From: Bacillaceae bacterium UBA7792
Lineage (GTDB): Bacteria; Bacillota; Bacilli; Bacillales; Cytobacillaceae
Assembly (NCBI GenBank): GCA_002480735.1
Contig: DLCS01000195.1
Coordinates: 5,532-27,426, forward strand
Direction of reading: 5' to 3'
DNA: 21,895 nt
The position numbers and the translations under genes were made by a program. The notes beneath the pieces are model-generated. The model was not told where the DNA came from. It ran no database searches and saw only the letters and a program-made list of their open reading frames with translations. Below are positions 1-8,423 of the stretch, piece after piece (within the stretch, counting starts at the first letter, position 1; every line of letters starts with the position of its first letter).

Positions 1-562
1 TAATCTCATCCACTAGTTTTTCAGCAGCCCTGCGATACAGGTTACTAATGTTAGCAAGCGTTGCAATGAGCAGTACTTTTTGTAGATATCCTTGTGCATC
101 CTCTTCGAATTTTCCAACTTCCTTATTGACCTCATCCATGTGTTCGCTCATTTGCTCCTGGAAGCTAGCAATGTTGGTAGTATTTAGGCTTAAATAGCTG
201 CTATATAGCTCCTCTAGCTGGAACGAACTGTCATTAGTTATCATTTTATTAATCCCGTTCAAGGTTTCCTTAATATCATTAATCGATAAAGCGCCTTTTA
301 ATTGATAAATTAAGCTAATCAGCAGCAAATGCTCCTTAGAATACTTCTTATTCTTGATTGGGAAAAATAATTTCGCTTTTGCGTAATTGTTAATCATCGT
401 TTTCGTGAGAATTTTTTCCTCATCGTTTCTTTTCGAGTCCTTGAACTTATTTTCAAATAATTGAATGACCTGATCCATATATAAATCAATTTCCGGAATA
501 TCCATCAAAGATATTTGGTTTGGATTATCAAGACCTTTGATAAACTCATCTAACTTCCCCAT
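1..562 (-). CDS. DUF1836 domain protein, C-terminus cut by window edge
   Basis: The gene reads leftwards and runs off the left edge, so only the first 187 codons are visible. The start is the ATG at 562-560, preceded by an AAGAGG ribosome binding site seven bases upstream. The protein begins MGKLDEFIKG and carries the segment ILTKTMINNYAKAKLFF followed by YSKEHLLLISLIYQLKG, which is the DUF1836 pattern: a small MerR-like helix-turn-helix fold whose function is not known to me. The later visible part is helical and amphipathic, without membrane segments, so the protein is probably cytoplasmic. It is divergent from ilvD and has its own promoter. A role as a transcription factor is a family-level guess, not shown here. 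Confidence 0.75.
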   Translation of the reverse strand, partial: MGKLDEFIKGLDNPNQISLMDIPEIDLYMDQVIQLFENKFKDSKRNDEEKILTKTMINNYAKAKLFFPIKNKKYSKEHLLLISLIYQLKGALSINDIKETLNGINKMITNDSSFQLEELYSSYLSLNTTNIASFQEQMSEHMDEVNKEVGKFEEDAQGYLQKVLLIATLANISNLYRRAAEKLVDEI

Positions 563-595
563 TAAGAGACCTCTTTTCGAATTATTTCACTTATT

Positions 596-624
596 ATTGT
601 AACTTAATATCCACCATTCCACAA
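596..624 (-). promoter_or_regulatory. Promoter of the DUF1836 gene
   Basis: On the minus strand a -35 TTGTGG (624-619) and a -10 TACAAT (601-596) are separated by exactly 17 bases, a SigA-like arrangement about 33 bases ahead of the ATG at 562. Prediction from pattern only. Confidence 0.5.
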
Positions 625-707
625 GTAGTATTAATAACTACATAGAAATATCCGCTTCAACAATGCAAATGATTAAAGCAAAAATCCTATCCTAATTCCA
701 AGAATAG

Positions 708-716
708 TGATAAAAT
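708..716 (+). promoter_or_regulatory. Extended -10 promoter of ilvD
   Basis: TGATAAAAT (TGN plus a TAAAAT -10 hexamer) lies about 54 bases ahead of the ilvD start. No good -35 hexamer is present, as is usual for extended -10 promoters. A weak CodY-like 15-mer (694-708, about five mismatches to AATTTTCWGAAAATT) touches it; I do not call it as an operator. No T-box or other leader structure fits in the short leader. Confidence 0.4.
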
Positions 717-769
717 GTGAAAAAGTTAAATAATTTAAAGGTTGGATACTAGAAAGTGGGGGAGTTAAG

Positions 770-2449
770 TTGGCAGAGTTAAGAAGTAATATGATTAAAA
801 ATGGATTTGACCGTGCACCACATCGAAGCTTGCTCCGAGCAGCTGGTGTAAAAGATGAGGATTTTGACAAACCGTTCATTGCGGTCGTCAATTCATATAT
901 TGATATTGTACCTGGACATGTTCACCTGCAGGAATTTGGAAAAATCGTGAAGGATGCGATTCGTGAGGCGGGCGGCGTTCCCTTTGAAATGAATACGATC
1001 GGCGTGGATGACGGAATTGCAATGGGACATATCGGGATGCGCTATTCTTTGCCAAGCCGTGAGATCATTGCTGACTCAGTGGAAACCGTCGTTTCTGCCC
1101 ACTGGTTCGATGGAATGGTCTGCATTCCGAACTGCGATAAAATCACACCGGGGATGTTAATGGCGGCCCTTCGTGTCAATATTCCAACCATTGTCGTAAG
1201 TGGTGGACCGATGAAGGCTGGTCGAGATAGCCAAGGGAATGCACTATCCCTTACTTCCGTATTTGAAGGAGTCGGTGCCTTCCAATCTGGAAAAATTGAC
1301 GAAGCTAGATTGCAAGAATTAGAGCAGGTTGCCTGTCCATCCTGTGGCTCGTGCTCAGGGATGTTCACGGCGAACTCCATGAACTGCTTAGCGGAAGGTC
1401 TAGGACTTGCCCTTCCAGGAAACGGCACGATTCTAGCCATTTCCGAGGAGCGAAAGGAATTTGTTAAGAAATCAGCCAAGCAATTGATGTATCTTATCAA
1501 AGAAGACATCAAACCACGTGATATTGTCACGATTGATGCGATCGATAATGCTTTCGCTTTGGACATGGCAATGGGTGGATCAACCAATACTGTTCTCCAC
1601 ACACTTGCTTTGGCCCACGAAGCGGAGATTGATTATTCCCTAGAGCGCATTAATGAAATTGCCGCTCGTGTACCACATCTTGCTAAGATTGCACCAGCCT
1701 CTGACTATCATATTGAGGATGTCCACAATGCCGGTGGGGTCAGCGCAATTATTAATGAAGTGTTAAAGAAGCCTGGCGCCATGAACGGAAATTGCTTAAC
1801 CGTAACGGGAAAAACATTAGCGGAGAATGTAGCTGGCTGTGATATTCTTGATAAGAATGTCATTCGACCTATAGATAACCCCCACTCTGAAACGGGCGGA
1901 CTTGCAGTACTATTTGGAAATCTTGCTCCAGAAGGTTCCATTATTAAGGTTGGAGCTGTCGATGAATCCGTTGGCGGTTACCATAGAGGACCTGCGATTT
2001 GTTTTGATTCCCAAGAGGAGGCATTATCAGGTATTATCACTGGCAAGGTTCAGGAGGGGCATGTTGTCGTCATCCGCTATGAAGGTCCTAAGGGTGGACC
2101 TGGAATGCCTGAAATGCTTGCCCCTACCTCACAAATTGTCGGTCGCGGTCTTGGCGCAAAGGTAGGTCTCATCACCGACGGTCGCTTCTCTGGGGCATCA
2201 AGAGGAATTTCAATCGGGCATATTTCCCCAGAGGCAGCTGAGGGTGGCCCCATCGCATTCGTTGAAGATGGGGATATCATTGAACTGGATCTAAACAATC
2301 GTACGATCAACCTAGAGATTTCAGATGAAGAATTTGAGACTCGCAAAGCAAATTGGAAAGGCTTTGAGCCAAAAGTCAAAAAAGGCTACTTGGCACGTTA
2401 TTCTAAGCTTGTCACCAACGCTAGCACCGGCGGAGTTATGAAAATATAA
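770..2449 (+). CDS. ilvD: Dihydroxy-acid dehydratase
   Basis: Converts 2,3-dihydroxy-isovalerate and 2,3-dihydroxy-3-methylvalerate to the 2-keto acids that precede valine and isoleucine; cytoplasmic Fe-S enzyme. At 559 residues it is full length and matches Bacillus IlvD throughout. Visible family signatures are [10 protein letters not shown] (78-87), the NCDKITPG cluster/metal segment with C122, D123 and K124, [17 protein letters not shown] with cluster ligand C195, and the C-terminal KGGPGMPEM and [12 protein letters not shown] motifs. Like E. coli IlvD it has PGHVHL (48-53) where plant-type [2Fe-2S] enzymes carry their first cluster cysteine. The start is TTG at 770, seen as the match to the family N-terminus MAELRSNM, with a GGGGGAG binding site five bases upstream. 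The gene stands alone: no other ilv gene is adjacent, and a terminator follows at once. Confidence 0.97.
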   Translation: MAELRSNMIKNGFDRAPHRSLLRAAGVKDEDFDKPFIAVVNSYIDIVPGHVHLQEFGKIVKDAIREAGGVPFEMNTIGVDDGIAMGHIGMRYSLPSREIIADSVETVVSAHWFDGMVCIPNCDKITPGMLMAALRVNIPTIVVSGGPMKAGRDSQGNALSLTSVFEGVGAFQSGKIDEARLQELEQVACPSCGSCSGMFTANSMNCLAEGLGLALPGNGTILAISEERKEFVKKSAKQLMYLIKEDIKPRDIVTIDAIDNAFALDMAMGGSTNTVLHTLALAHEAEIDYSLERINEIAARVPHLAKIAPASDYHIEDVHNAGGVSAIINEVLKKPGAMNGNCLTVTGKTLAENVAGCDILDKNVIRPIDNPHSETGGLAVLFGNLAPEGSIIKVGAVDESVGGYHRGPAICFDSQEEALSGIITGKVQEGHVVVIRYEGPKGGPGMPEMLAPTSQIVGRGLGAKVGLITDGRFSGASRGISIGHISPEAAEGGPIAFVEDGDIIELDLNNRTINLEISDEEFETRKANWKGFEPKVKKGYLARYSKLVTNASTGGVMKI

Positions 2450-2454
2450 AAGTC

Positions 2455-2490
2455 AAACATCCCAAGAAGCTTGCTCTTGGGATGTTTTCT
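2455..2490 (+). terminator. Terminator after ilvD
   Basis: A 12-bp perfect stem AAACATCCCAAG / CTTGGGATGTTT (2455-2466 with 2476-2487) with a 9-base loop, starting six bases after the ilvD stop. The T run is short (TTTTCT). It sits between convergent genes and may also slow minus-strand transcription. Confidence 0.8.
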
Positions 2491-2540
2491 AATGGCTGTT
2501 TCGTTTCTTATGTTGAAGTTGTAATGGCTGAAGAGCCTTC

Positions 2541-4241
2541 CTATACTTTGAATTTACTCGTATTTTCCTGTAGGTCCTCTGCCATTTGCAAGAGTGAATT
2601 AGCAGATGCGAGAACCTCCTCCATCGAAGCTAATTGCTCTTCGGTAGCAGCAGAAACTGTCTGTGTATGGGTTGCAGATTTCTTCGTGACGTCGGATATC
2701 CCATGAACCGAAGCAGAAACGACCTTCGCGCCAGCTAATATTTGCTCTGCATTCTCAGCTGCCGCAGAAATTTGCAGTTCCATTTCCTCGACTGCATGCT
2801 GGATTTTCACAAAACTTTCCTCCGTTTTTCCTACAATTCCAATTCCTTCAGTCACATCTGCTTTTACCTGCTCCATCGATTCATATGTATCTCTCATATC
2901 ATTTATTATCGCACGGATGAGCTCTGAAATTTGTATCGAGGATTGCTGTGACTGAACAGCAAGCTTTTGAACCTCTTCAGCTACCACTGCAAAACCTCTC
3001 CCATGCTCACCTGCTCTAGCCGCCTCAATCGCAGCATTTAATGCCAACAGGTTGGTTTGGTTCGCAATTTCGGAAATAGTACTTGTAATGTCTCCAATTT
3101 GTTTCGAGCGTTCATCGAGGAGTTGAATTTTTTCACTGCTCGAATGAACAGAACGGTGAATTTTCTTCATTTGCTCTACTGTTTCTTCAATTAGCTCTCC
3201 ACCCTCTCTTCCATACCCTCGAGTATCCTGTGCTGATTGTGAAATCGTCGTTGAATTTACTACTAAATTATTGATTCCGCATGTTACTTCTTCTACCGCC
3301 TTTGCACTTTCATCCACACTCGCTGCCTGGGATTCTATCCCATCAACAACCTCTTGAATCGAGCTTGTAATTTGCTCGGTAGCTCTTGTTGTCTGTTCCG
3401 CACCAGCCGTTAATTCCTGTGAAGAAGCGGTTAATTTCTCCGAGATCTCTATAACTCTATGAAACATCGAACCCAAATTCTCTTTCATAGCATTATAGCT
3501 TTCCCCCAGATGACTTAGCTCATCACCGGTTTCATCCAAAATTTCCTTAGTAAAATCTCCCTCTTTTGCTTGATCCATGGCTGCAGAAACAGTGGATAAT
3601 CGTTTCGTAAGACCTCTGGTAAACAAATAGACAATCACGGAAGAGAAAACGATCACAACCAGCAACACAATAATGAATACTTTCATAAATGATGCGATCG
3701 TTTCATCAATAATGTTCTGCGGGGCACCTACATAAAAGATTCCGATAACCTCTCCACTTTTATCCATTATCGGCGTATAGGCTGACACATACTTGTGCCC
3801 AACCACATTGGCTTCACCGAAAAAATCCTTTTTCTCCTTTAAGACTTTATTTGCAACCTCCTGTGAGACCTGCGTACCAACAGCTCGCTTCCCTTCCATC
3901 ATCACATTCGTTGCAACACGGGTATCCCCCTGGAAAATGGTAACTGTATCTCCTGTTTTCTCTCCCAACTCATCAACGATGTCAAAATTATCATTGATTT
4001 TGACAGAACCCTTGAAAAGGCTTCCATCTTTAATCACCCAGTCCCCAGGAAACTTCGCATCCAAATAGCTTTTACCTAAGTTTAAATCCCCTCTCGCTTT
4101 TTCAGTCGCAATCTCCTTAATACCACTCGTAACCTGTTGCACGACAACGATTCCGATGACGACGGCTAAAGACAAGATGATTCCTAGCACAATGAGATTA
4201 ATTTTTTGGCCAAGTTTCAACCTAAAGCGTTTCTTTCTCAT
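2541..4241 (-). CDS. Methyl-accepting chemotaxis protein with extracellular Cache domain
   Basis: Membrane chemoreceptor that signals to CheA/CheW. Order of parts in 566 residues: basic N-terminus, transmembrane helix about 14-36, an extracellular single Cache-type domain about 38-185 (Cache_3/Cache_2-like, with [24 protein letters not shown] as typical end pattern), second transmembrane helix about 187-208, HAMP about 208-260, and a long coiled-coil signalling domain whose hairpin tip (388-420, [19 protein letters not shown]) is fully conserved. No C-terminal receptor-tether pentapeptide is seen. The ATG at 4241 follows a strong AAGGAGA site. It is transcribed alone and convergent with ilvD. 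Ligand unknown; Cache domains of this type commonly bind small carboxylates, which is family knowledge only. A candidate cre site upstream suggests carbon control. Confidence 0.93.
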   Translation of the reverse strand: MRKKRFRLKLGQKINLIVLGIILSLAVVIGIVVVQQVTSGIKEIATEKARGDLNLGKSYLDAKFPGDWVIKDGSLFKGSVKINDNFDIVDELGEKTGDTVTIFQGDTRVATNVMMEGKRAVGTQVSQEVANKVLKEKKDFFGEANVVGHKYVSAYTPIMDKSGEVIGIFYVGAPQNIIDETIASFMKVFIIVLLVVIVFSSVIVYLFTRGLTKRLSTVSAAMDQAKEGDFTKEILDETGDELSHLGESYNAMKENLGSMFHRVIEISEKLTASSQELTAGAEQTTRATEQITSSIQEVVDGIESQAASVDESAKAVEEVTCGINNLVVNSTTISQSAQDTRGYGREGGELIEETVEQMKKIHRSVHSSSEKIQLLDERSKQIGDITSTISEIANQTNLLALNAAIEAARAGEHGRGFAVVAEEVQKLAVQSQQSSIQISELIRAIINDMRDTYESMEQVKADVTEGIGIVGKTEESFVKIQHAVEEMELQISAAAENAEQILAGAKVVSASVHGISDVTKKSATHTQTVSAATEEQLASMEEVLASANSLLQMAEDLQENTSKFKV

Positions 4242-4309
4242 AAAATATCTCCTTATTCTTTACTCATTCTGTATTGTATCAGTTTATATAATTTGTACTA
4301 GCCTTTCCG

Positions 4310-4323
4310 TGAAAACGATCACA
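4310..4323. promoter_or_regulatory. Candidate cre (CcpA) site
   Basis: TGAAAACGATCACA fits the Bacillus cre consensus TGWNANCGNTNWCA at every defined position, on both strands because the site is near-palindromic. It lies 69 bases before the chemoreceptor start and about 45-57 bases upstream of the start point predicted from the TGATACAAT extended -10 (minus strand, 4281-4273). That position is compatible with activation as well as repression. The two-component operon starts 120 bases the other way. Confidence 0.5.
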
Positions 4324-4393
4324 AAAATGTCAAAACTGGGACCCCTCTAAATACAGTTTTTATCCATTGATAGATTTATTATTTTTCTCATCA

Positions 4394-4402
4394 TGGTAAA
4401 AT
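4394..4402 (+). promoter_or_regulatory. Extended -10 promoter of the two-component operon
   Basis: TGGTAAAAT (TGN plus TAAAAT) lies 40 bases ahead of the response regulator ATG; no convincing -35 at 16-18 bases upstream. Pattern-based prediction. Confidence 0.4.
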
Positions 4403-4442
4403 AGGGAAATAAAGGTATTAATCAAAAATGTGAGGTATAACA

Positions 4443-5144
4443 ATGAATCAAGAAACCATTTTAATTGTTGAGGATGAATTGCCGATTCGAAAGCTCATTA
4501 GCTTTAACCTTAGCAGGTCAAATTTTAATGTAATTGAACTAGGAGCAGGAGAGCATGTCTTGCAAACGGTTAAAGAGAAAAATCCGAATCTCGTGATCCT
4601 AGATTTAATGCTTCCCGATATGGATGGATTTGAAATCTGCTCAAAATTAAGGGAGCACTTTCCTTATCTCCCCATTATTATTCTCTCAGCAAGAGGTCAG
4701 GATATGGATAAAATAACAGGATTAGAGCTTGGAGCAGACGATTATATTGTCAAGCCCTTTAATCCATTGGAGCTGGTTGCTCGAGTTCGCACCGTGCTAA
4801 GACGTACTACAAGAAATGATAGCACTCTTGAAAAAAAGGATGCGGTTGGCCCGTTTGTTCTAGATCTAAAAACTCAGAAGGTCTATAAGTCTGGGATTCC
4901 ACTAAAGTTAACTGCCAGAGAATTTCAGCTCATGAAGCTGTTTTTCCAAAGGGTTAACCAGCCGATCACAAGAAATGAACTATTAGATGAAATATGGGGA
5001 GAAAACTATTATGGCGATCCAAAGACCGTAGATGTTCATATTCGTAGATTACGAGAAAAGCTTGAAGAAACACCTTCAACCCCAGACTACCTCAAAACCA
5101 TATGGGGATTTGGATATTGCTTCCAAGATCTTGAAAGCGTATGA
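4443..5144 (+). CDS. OmpR/PhoB-family response regulator
   Basis: DNA-binding half of a two-component system, 233 residues. Receiver domain 1-120 with acidic pocket E10/D11, phospho-acceptor D54 in LVILDLMLPDMDGFEI, switch S82 and K104 in the KPF motif; winged-helix output domain about 138-230 with LTAREFQLM, the recognition-helix stretch VDVHIRRLREKL and the closing KTIWGFGY. All active residues are present. GAGGT precedes the ATG. The stop overlaps the kinase start (ATGA), so the two are translationally coupled. It resembles PhoP/WalR/ResD-type regulators, which bind direct repeats about 11 bp apart; matching repeats lie before the two IseA-like genes downstream, making those its likely targets. 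I cannot assign it to a named B. subtilis regulator. Confidence 0.95.
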   Translation: MNQETILIVEDELPIRKLISFNLSRSNFNVIELGAGEHVLQTVKEKNPNLVILDLMLPDMDGFEICSKLREHFPYLPIIILSARGQDMDKITGLELGADDYIVKPFNPLELVARVRTVLRRTTRNDSTLEKKDAVGPFVLDLKTQKVYKSGIPLKLTAREFQLMKLFFQRVNQPITRNELLDEIWGENYYGDPKTVDVHIRRLREKLEETPSTPDYLKTIWGFGYCFQDLESV

Positions 5145-6511
5145 AAACAGGGATCAAAACACGATTAGTCTGGAGCTACTTGTTATTGATTATCATCACC
5201 GTGGTTATTTTTGAAGCCTTCATTCTGTTTGCTCTTAGGTACTACTATGTGGAAGGAGTCAAACAGACACTAAGAGATCAAGGGGCTGTTTTTACATCCT
5301 TTTATGAAAGGGACCTCCAGAATGAATCATTTGGAGAGCGGGCATCACTTCTTCTCCAAAGCTTCAATTTTTTGATCGATGCCCATATTCAAGTCGTGGA
5401 TCCAAACGGTGAGATCATTGCGGAGAATTATAGCTCCTCTGCCAATAACCTGGCAACTTTTGAAGATGTATCCACCGCATTAAGCGGAAAGACCGGTTAT
5501 TATAAAGGCTTATTAGATAATGAAAAAATATTGTCCGTTTCATACCCCCTTTCCATGAAACAAAATAAGTATGGTGCCATTCGACTGACGACGTCTATGG
5601 AGCCAATTGATCAAGTTTTTCAGCAAAACGCATGGAGGCTTGTAAGCATTGGCTTACTGGTTATTGCCATCGCAGTTACCATTAGTTACTTTATCGCTAA
5701 TTCGATTACAAAGCCCCTTAAAGTTATTACGACAGCAGCTGAACAGATGGCGGTTGGGGATTTTTCCACAAGAATCTCCAATAAAAATACCGATGAAATA
5801 GGAAAACTAGCAAATACGCTAAATTATATGGCGGAACAAGTGGAAAAGCATGAGCGTTTAAAAAATGAATTTATCGCCTCTGTATCGCACGAGCTACGTA
5901 CCCCTTTAACATCGGTGAAAGGCTGGGCGATTACCCTCCACTCTATGTCAGAGGATGTGTTTATTAAAGAAGGCTTAGAGATTATTTCCAACGAGAGCGA
6001 GCGTCTGTCACTAATGCTTGGAGATTTACTTGATTTATCAAGCCTTTCTTCCGGAAAGGTAGAGTATCAATTCAAAGAGGTTTCCATTGATATGCTTCTT
6101 GACCAGGTTGTTACACAGCTGCTTCCAAGAGCCGAAAGACAGGGAATTCATCTTGAAAAAGTTGGTGACGCTGATGTAACGATAAAAGGAGATTTTAACC
6201 GATTAAAACAGGTGTTCATTAACCTATTGGATAACTCACTTAAATTTACTCCTGCGGATGGAAACATCATGATCTCTGTTGAAATCAAACATCCAAATGT
6301 TTTCATATCAATTATTGATTCTGGGGAAGGAATTCCACCGGAAGAGCTACAATTGGTGAAAGAAAAATTTCATAAAGGGAGATCAACGATGTCTGGTACG
6401 GGACTGGGACTAGCTATCTGTCAAGAAATAATTCATGTCCACCAAGGAAAAATCACCTTAACAAGTAAAGTTGGAATGGGTACAACAGTTGAAATCATGC
6501 TGCCTTTGTAA
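5141..6511 (+). CDS. Membrane sensor histidine kinase (partner of the 4443 regulator)
   Basis: 456 residues: transmembrane helix about 11-33, an extracellular sensor of about 130 residues (34-163) with the PAS/Cache-like pattern VVDPNGEIIAEN...ILSVSYPLSM...YGAIRLTTSM, second transmembrane helix about 166-186, HAMP about 187-240, HisKA domain with the phospho-acceptor H250 in SVSHELRTPLTSV, and a HATPase domain with N box NLLDNSLKF (361-369), G1 box DSGEGIPP (393-400) and G2 box GTGLGLAI (419-426). All catalytic boxes are intact. Its start overlaps the regulator's stop by four bases. The ligand is unknown. Because the next genes encode cell-wall hydrolase inhibitors, a cell-wall or envelope cue is a reasonable inference. 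Confidence 0.95.
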   Translation: MKTGIKTRLVWSYLLLIIITVVIFEAFILFALRYYYVEGVKQTLRDQGAVFTSFYERDLQNESFGERASLLLQSFNFLIDAHIQVVDPNGEIIAENYSSSANNLATFEDVSTALSGKTGYYKGLLDNEKILSVSYPLSMKQNKYGAIRLTTSMEPIDQVFQQNAWRLVSIGLLVIAIAVTISYFIANSITKPLKVITTAAEQMAVGDFSTRISNKNTDEIGKLANTLNYMAEQVEKHERLKNEFIASVSHELRTPLTSVKGWAITLHSMSEDVFIKEGLEIISNESERLSLMLGDLLDLSSLSSGKVEYQFKEVSIDMLLDQVVTQLLPRAERQGIHLEKVGDADVTIKGDFNRLKQVFINLLDNSLKFTPADGNIMISVEIKHPNVFISIIDSGEGIPPEELQLVKEKFHKGRSTMSGTGLGLAICQEIIHVHQGKITLTSKVGMGTTVEIMLPL

Positions 6512-6514
6512 TTG

Positions 6515-6541
6515 TTACCTTTTCTTAACCATTTCTTTACC
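6515..6541 (+). promoter_or_regulatory. Three direct repeats at exact 11-bp spacing, likely response regulator operator
   Basis: TTACC (6515), TAACC (6526) and TTACC (6537) recur at exactly one helical turn, each followed by a T-rich six-base spacer (consensus TWACCNTTTCT). OmpR-family regulators typically bind such tandem repeats. A TATATT -10-like hexamer lies at 6573-6578, 36 bases after the start of the last repeat. The same motif recurs at 8328-8365. Confidence 0.6.
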
Positions 6542-6608
6542 AGAATAGATATCTTTTCGAACATGAACCGATTATATTGAAACAAAAATACTACTTGAAT
6601 GGAGGTAG

Positions 6609-8288
6609 ATGAATATCGCAAAAATATGCGGCAAGCTCGGACTAATCTTTCTCATCCCTTTACTGCTAAGTGGCTGTAATCTCTTCCCAGAACCAGTAAG
6701 TCTCATAAAAGCGCCCGCTCAAGCTAAAGAACGCAGTCAGATAGGGAATAATTACAGCCAGGTTATCGCTCCATTTCTTCCACAGGGGACATCTCTTTTT
6801 ACCCCCAATGAACCTGTTGGGGTTAGCCCTATTCTAGAAGCGGATTTTGATCAAGATGGGGTAAATGAAATTGTCTTCTTCTATAAATCTAGTATCAAAT
6901 CAGATAACACCGGTGCAATTATTCTTCAAAAAGAGGAAAATACATGGAAACAAGCCGGTCATGTCGAAGGTCCTGGATATGATATCAGTTGGGGTAGTAC
7001 AACAGATATCACTGGGGATGGCAAACCTGAGTTGTTAATCGGCTTTATGATGGGGGCATCCTTTGGCTCTATACTTGATATTTATAGCTATCAGGATAAG
7101 AAATTTGAAAAGCTGACTCAATTAAACTATAACGAGCTCGATCTCATTTACGCGAATGATCAGTATAGAATCGCAACCTGGCAACGTTCCTTTGCAGATG
7201 TTTACGATATTGAAATATGGAAATGGGATAACGGCTCATTTGTTCCCGATCAAGAGCTCTATGAATCTTATTTCTCTACCATCGCAAGCTACTACCAAGA
7301 AAGAATCAAAGAAGTGCCGGACACAGCCTATTATTACTATTATTTGGCGGATGCATGGTTAAAAGCCAAGCAGCCACAGTTAGCGGCAGATATTATTAGA
7401 AAAGGAATGTCCCTTAATATTACCGTTCCTTCCTATGATAAATTTGTGGAGTTGCAAGAGAAAATACAGGTTGCCCAACAGAATGAAGTGGAACTCTATG
7501 ACTCGGCAAGCAATTTGACTTTATCCATTCCTAAAGAGCTGACGAACAATATCACGATTGAAGGGCAGCAGGGACAAAACTTTGAGTATAAGTTGAATGT
7601 TAATTTCACAGATTCAACAACAAAAACCCCTTTATTTACTGTTGAGATATACTCAAAGGATTTCACCCTAAAGGAAGATCTAACTTTTCCATTATTGACG
7701 GAAACGGATGAGCATTTCTATACGATCGAGCGAAAGGAAAACTTGGATGGCTCGAACATTCTATTCGATCAAGCCGCTTCCTATTTGGATGAGATCATTG
7801 CAAGTATTAAAATAGGTCCTCCCTTTACAAAGCATAGGAGTGTAGAGGAAGAGCTTCTTATCAAAAAAGTTCATGATGCGACGATGAAGAAGGCCTATGT
7901 AAATGCTGGGGGAGCTGTAGAATCCGATACAATTCAAAGCTTTAAGGTAAATGAACTAGATTATCGATATCTCGGCCCCGACCTAGATTCCTTTGAAAAG
8001 CTTTTTGCGTACCTGTCAGATTCTTTTACACGTGAAGCGATTCAAAGCTATATTGAAAGCATGAAAATTATTGAGCATAATGGCAGGCTCGCCCAGCCTA
8101 ATGCGGATGGAGGCTCCCTACTAAACTATCTTAAAGCCTCCATTGCAAAGCATCAGATTTTGGAAACAGAAACCCAATTTGATCTTAAGGTTCCGATTGG
8201 AAATTCGTTTGCCTTTGAGATTATTCCAATCTCTTTCATGAAAACAGAAGACGGCTGGAGAATCTCCTCCAATCCCATAACTTTTTAA
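6609..8288 (+). CDS. Lipoprotein with FG-GAP-like, TPR-like and C-terminal IseA-like domains
   Basis: 559 residues, exported and lipid-anchored: N-terminus MNIAKICGKLGLIFLIPLLL followed by lipobox LSGC with C23 as the anchor. Order: FG-GAP/VCBS-like beta repeats about 75-145 (DFDQDGVNEIVFF and DITGDGKPELLIGF, both calcium-loop-like), a TPR-like helix pair about 225-290 (YYYYYLADAWLKAKQPQLAADIIRKG), a beta-rich middle about 300-400, and residues about 412-559 that align with the next gene's product, sharing YRYL, IIEH, RLAQ and ADGGSLL. That last part resembles IseA, the inhibitor of NlpC/P60 DL-endopeptidases in Bacillus. GGAGGT lies only two bases before the ATG, an unusually tight spacing; no other start would keep the signal peptide. 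A role as a surface-anchored autolysin inhibitor is inference. Confidence 0.75.
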   Translation: MNIAKICGKLGLIFLIPLLLSGCNLFPEPVSLIKAPAQAKERSQIGNNYSQVIAPFLPQGTSLFTPNEPVGVSPILEADFDQDGVNEIVFFYKSSIKSDNTGAIILQKEENTWKQAGHVEGPGYDISWGSTTDITGDGKPELLIGFMMGASFGSILDIYSYQDKKFEKLTQLNYNELDLIYANDQYRIATWQRSFADVYDIEIWKWDNGSFVPDQELYESYFSTIASYYQERIKEVPDTAYYYYYLADAWLKAKQPQLAADIIRKGMSLNITVPSYDKFVELQEKIQVAQQNEVELYDSASNLTLSIPKELTNNITIEGQQGQNFEYKLNVNFTDSTTKTPLFTVEIYSKDFTLKEDLTFPLLTETDEHFYTIERKENLDGSNILFDQAASYLDEIIASIKIGPPFTKHRSVEEELLIKKVHDATMKKAYVNAGGAVESDTIQSFKVNELDYRYLGPDLDSFEKLFAYLSDSFTREAIQSYIESMKIIEHNGRLAQPNADGGSLLNYLKASIAKHQILETETQFDLKVPIGNSFAFEIIPISFMKTEDGWRISSNPITF

Positions 8289-8289
8289 G

Positions 8290-8316
8290 TGACGGCAAAT
8301 TGCCGTCATTTTTTTT
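8290..8316 (+). terminator. Terminator after the IseA-fusion lipoprotein
   Basis: TGACGGCAA / TTGCCGTCA (8290-8298 with 8300-8308), followed by eight T residues, directly after the stop codon. It separates the lipoprotein gene from the next gene, which has its own promoter. Confidence 0.9.
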
Positions 8317-8327
8317 ATGAATATTTG

Positions 8328-8365
8328 TTACCACATTTCAAACCTTTCTTTACCATTTCTTAACT
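8328..8365 (+). promoter_or_regulatory. Four imperfect direct repeats, second copy of the operator motif
   Basis: TTACC (8328), AAACC (8340), TTACC (8350) and TAACT (8361) are spaced 12, 10 and 11 bases, with the same T-rich spacers (ATTTCT, TTTCT) as the repeats at 6515-6541. A TACAAT -10 hexamer (8386-8391) lies 25 bases after the start of the last repeat, one 11-base turn closer than in the upstream promoter. Likely bound by the 4443 response regulator (inference). Confidence 0.6.
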
Positions 8366-8423
8366 TATCACCCTCAATTTCGAACTACAATTAGACCGTA
8401 CAAAGAAATCAGAGGTGATAGTA

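Noticed and set aside
694..708. CodY-like box upstream of ilvD
   Set aside because: About five mismatches to the 15-base consensus in AT-rich DNA; too weak to call, although CodY control of ilvD is known in Bacillus.
717..769. T-box or riboswitch leader before ilvD
   Set aside because: The leader is only about 45-50 bases after the predicted promoter and holds no stem or T-box sequence.
1042..1602. Long open frame antisense to ilvD
   Set aside because: It is the mirror of a strongly conserved coding region, has no ribosome binding site and its translation resembles no protein family.
4395..4418. GGTAA/GGGAA/GGTAT series before the response regulator as an autoregulatory repeat
   Set aside because: The units are 9-10 bases apart, diverge from the TWACC repeats in spacer sequence, and overlap the -10; not convincing as the same operator.
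8415..8423. GTG 8415 as start of the secreted IseA-like protein
   Set aside because: The codon lies inside the AGAGGTGAT ribosome binding site; ATG 8424 has correct spacing. The same reasoning rejects GTG 17346, GTG 20280 and ATG 11513 for their genes.
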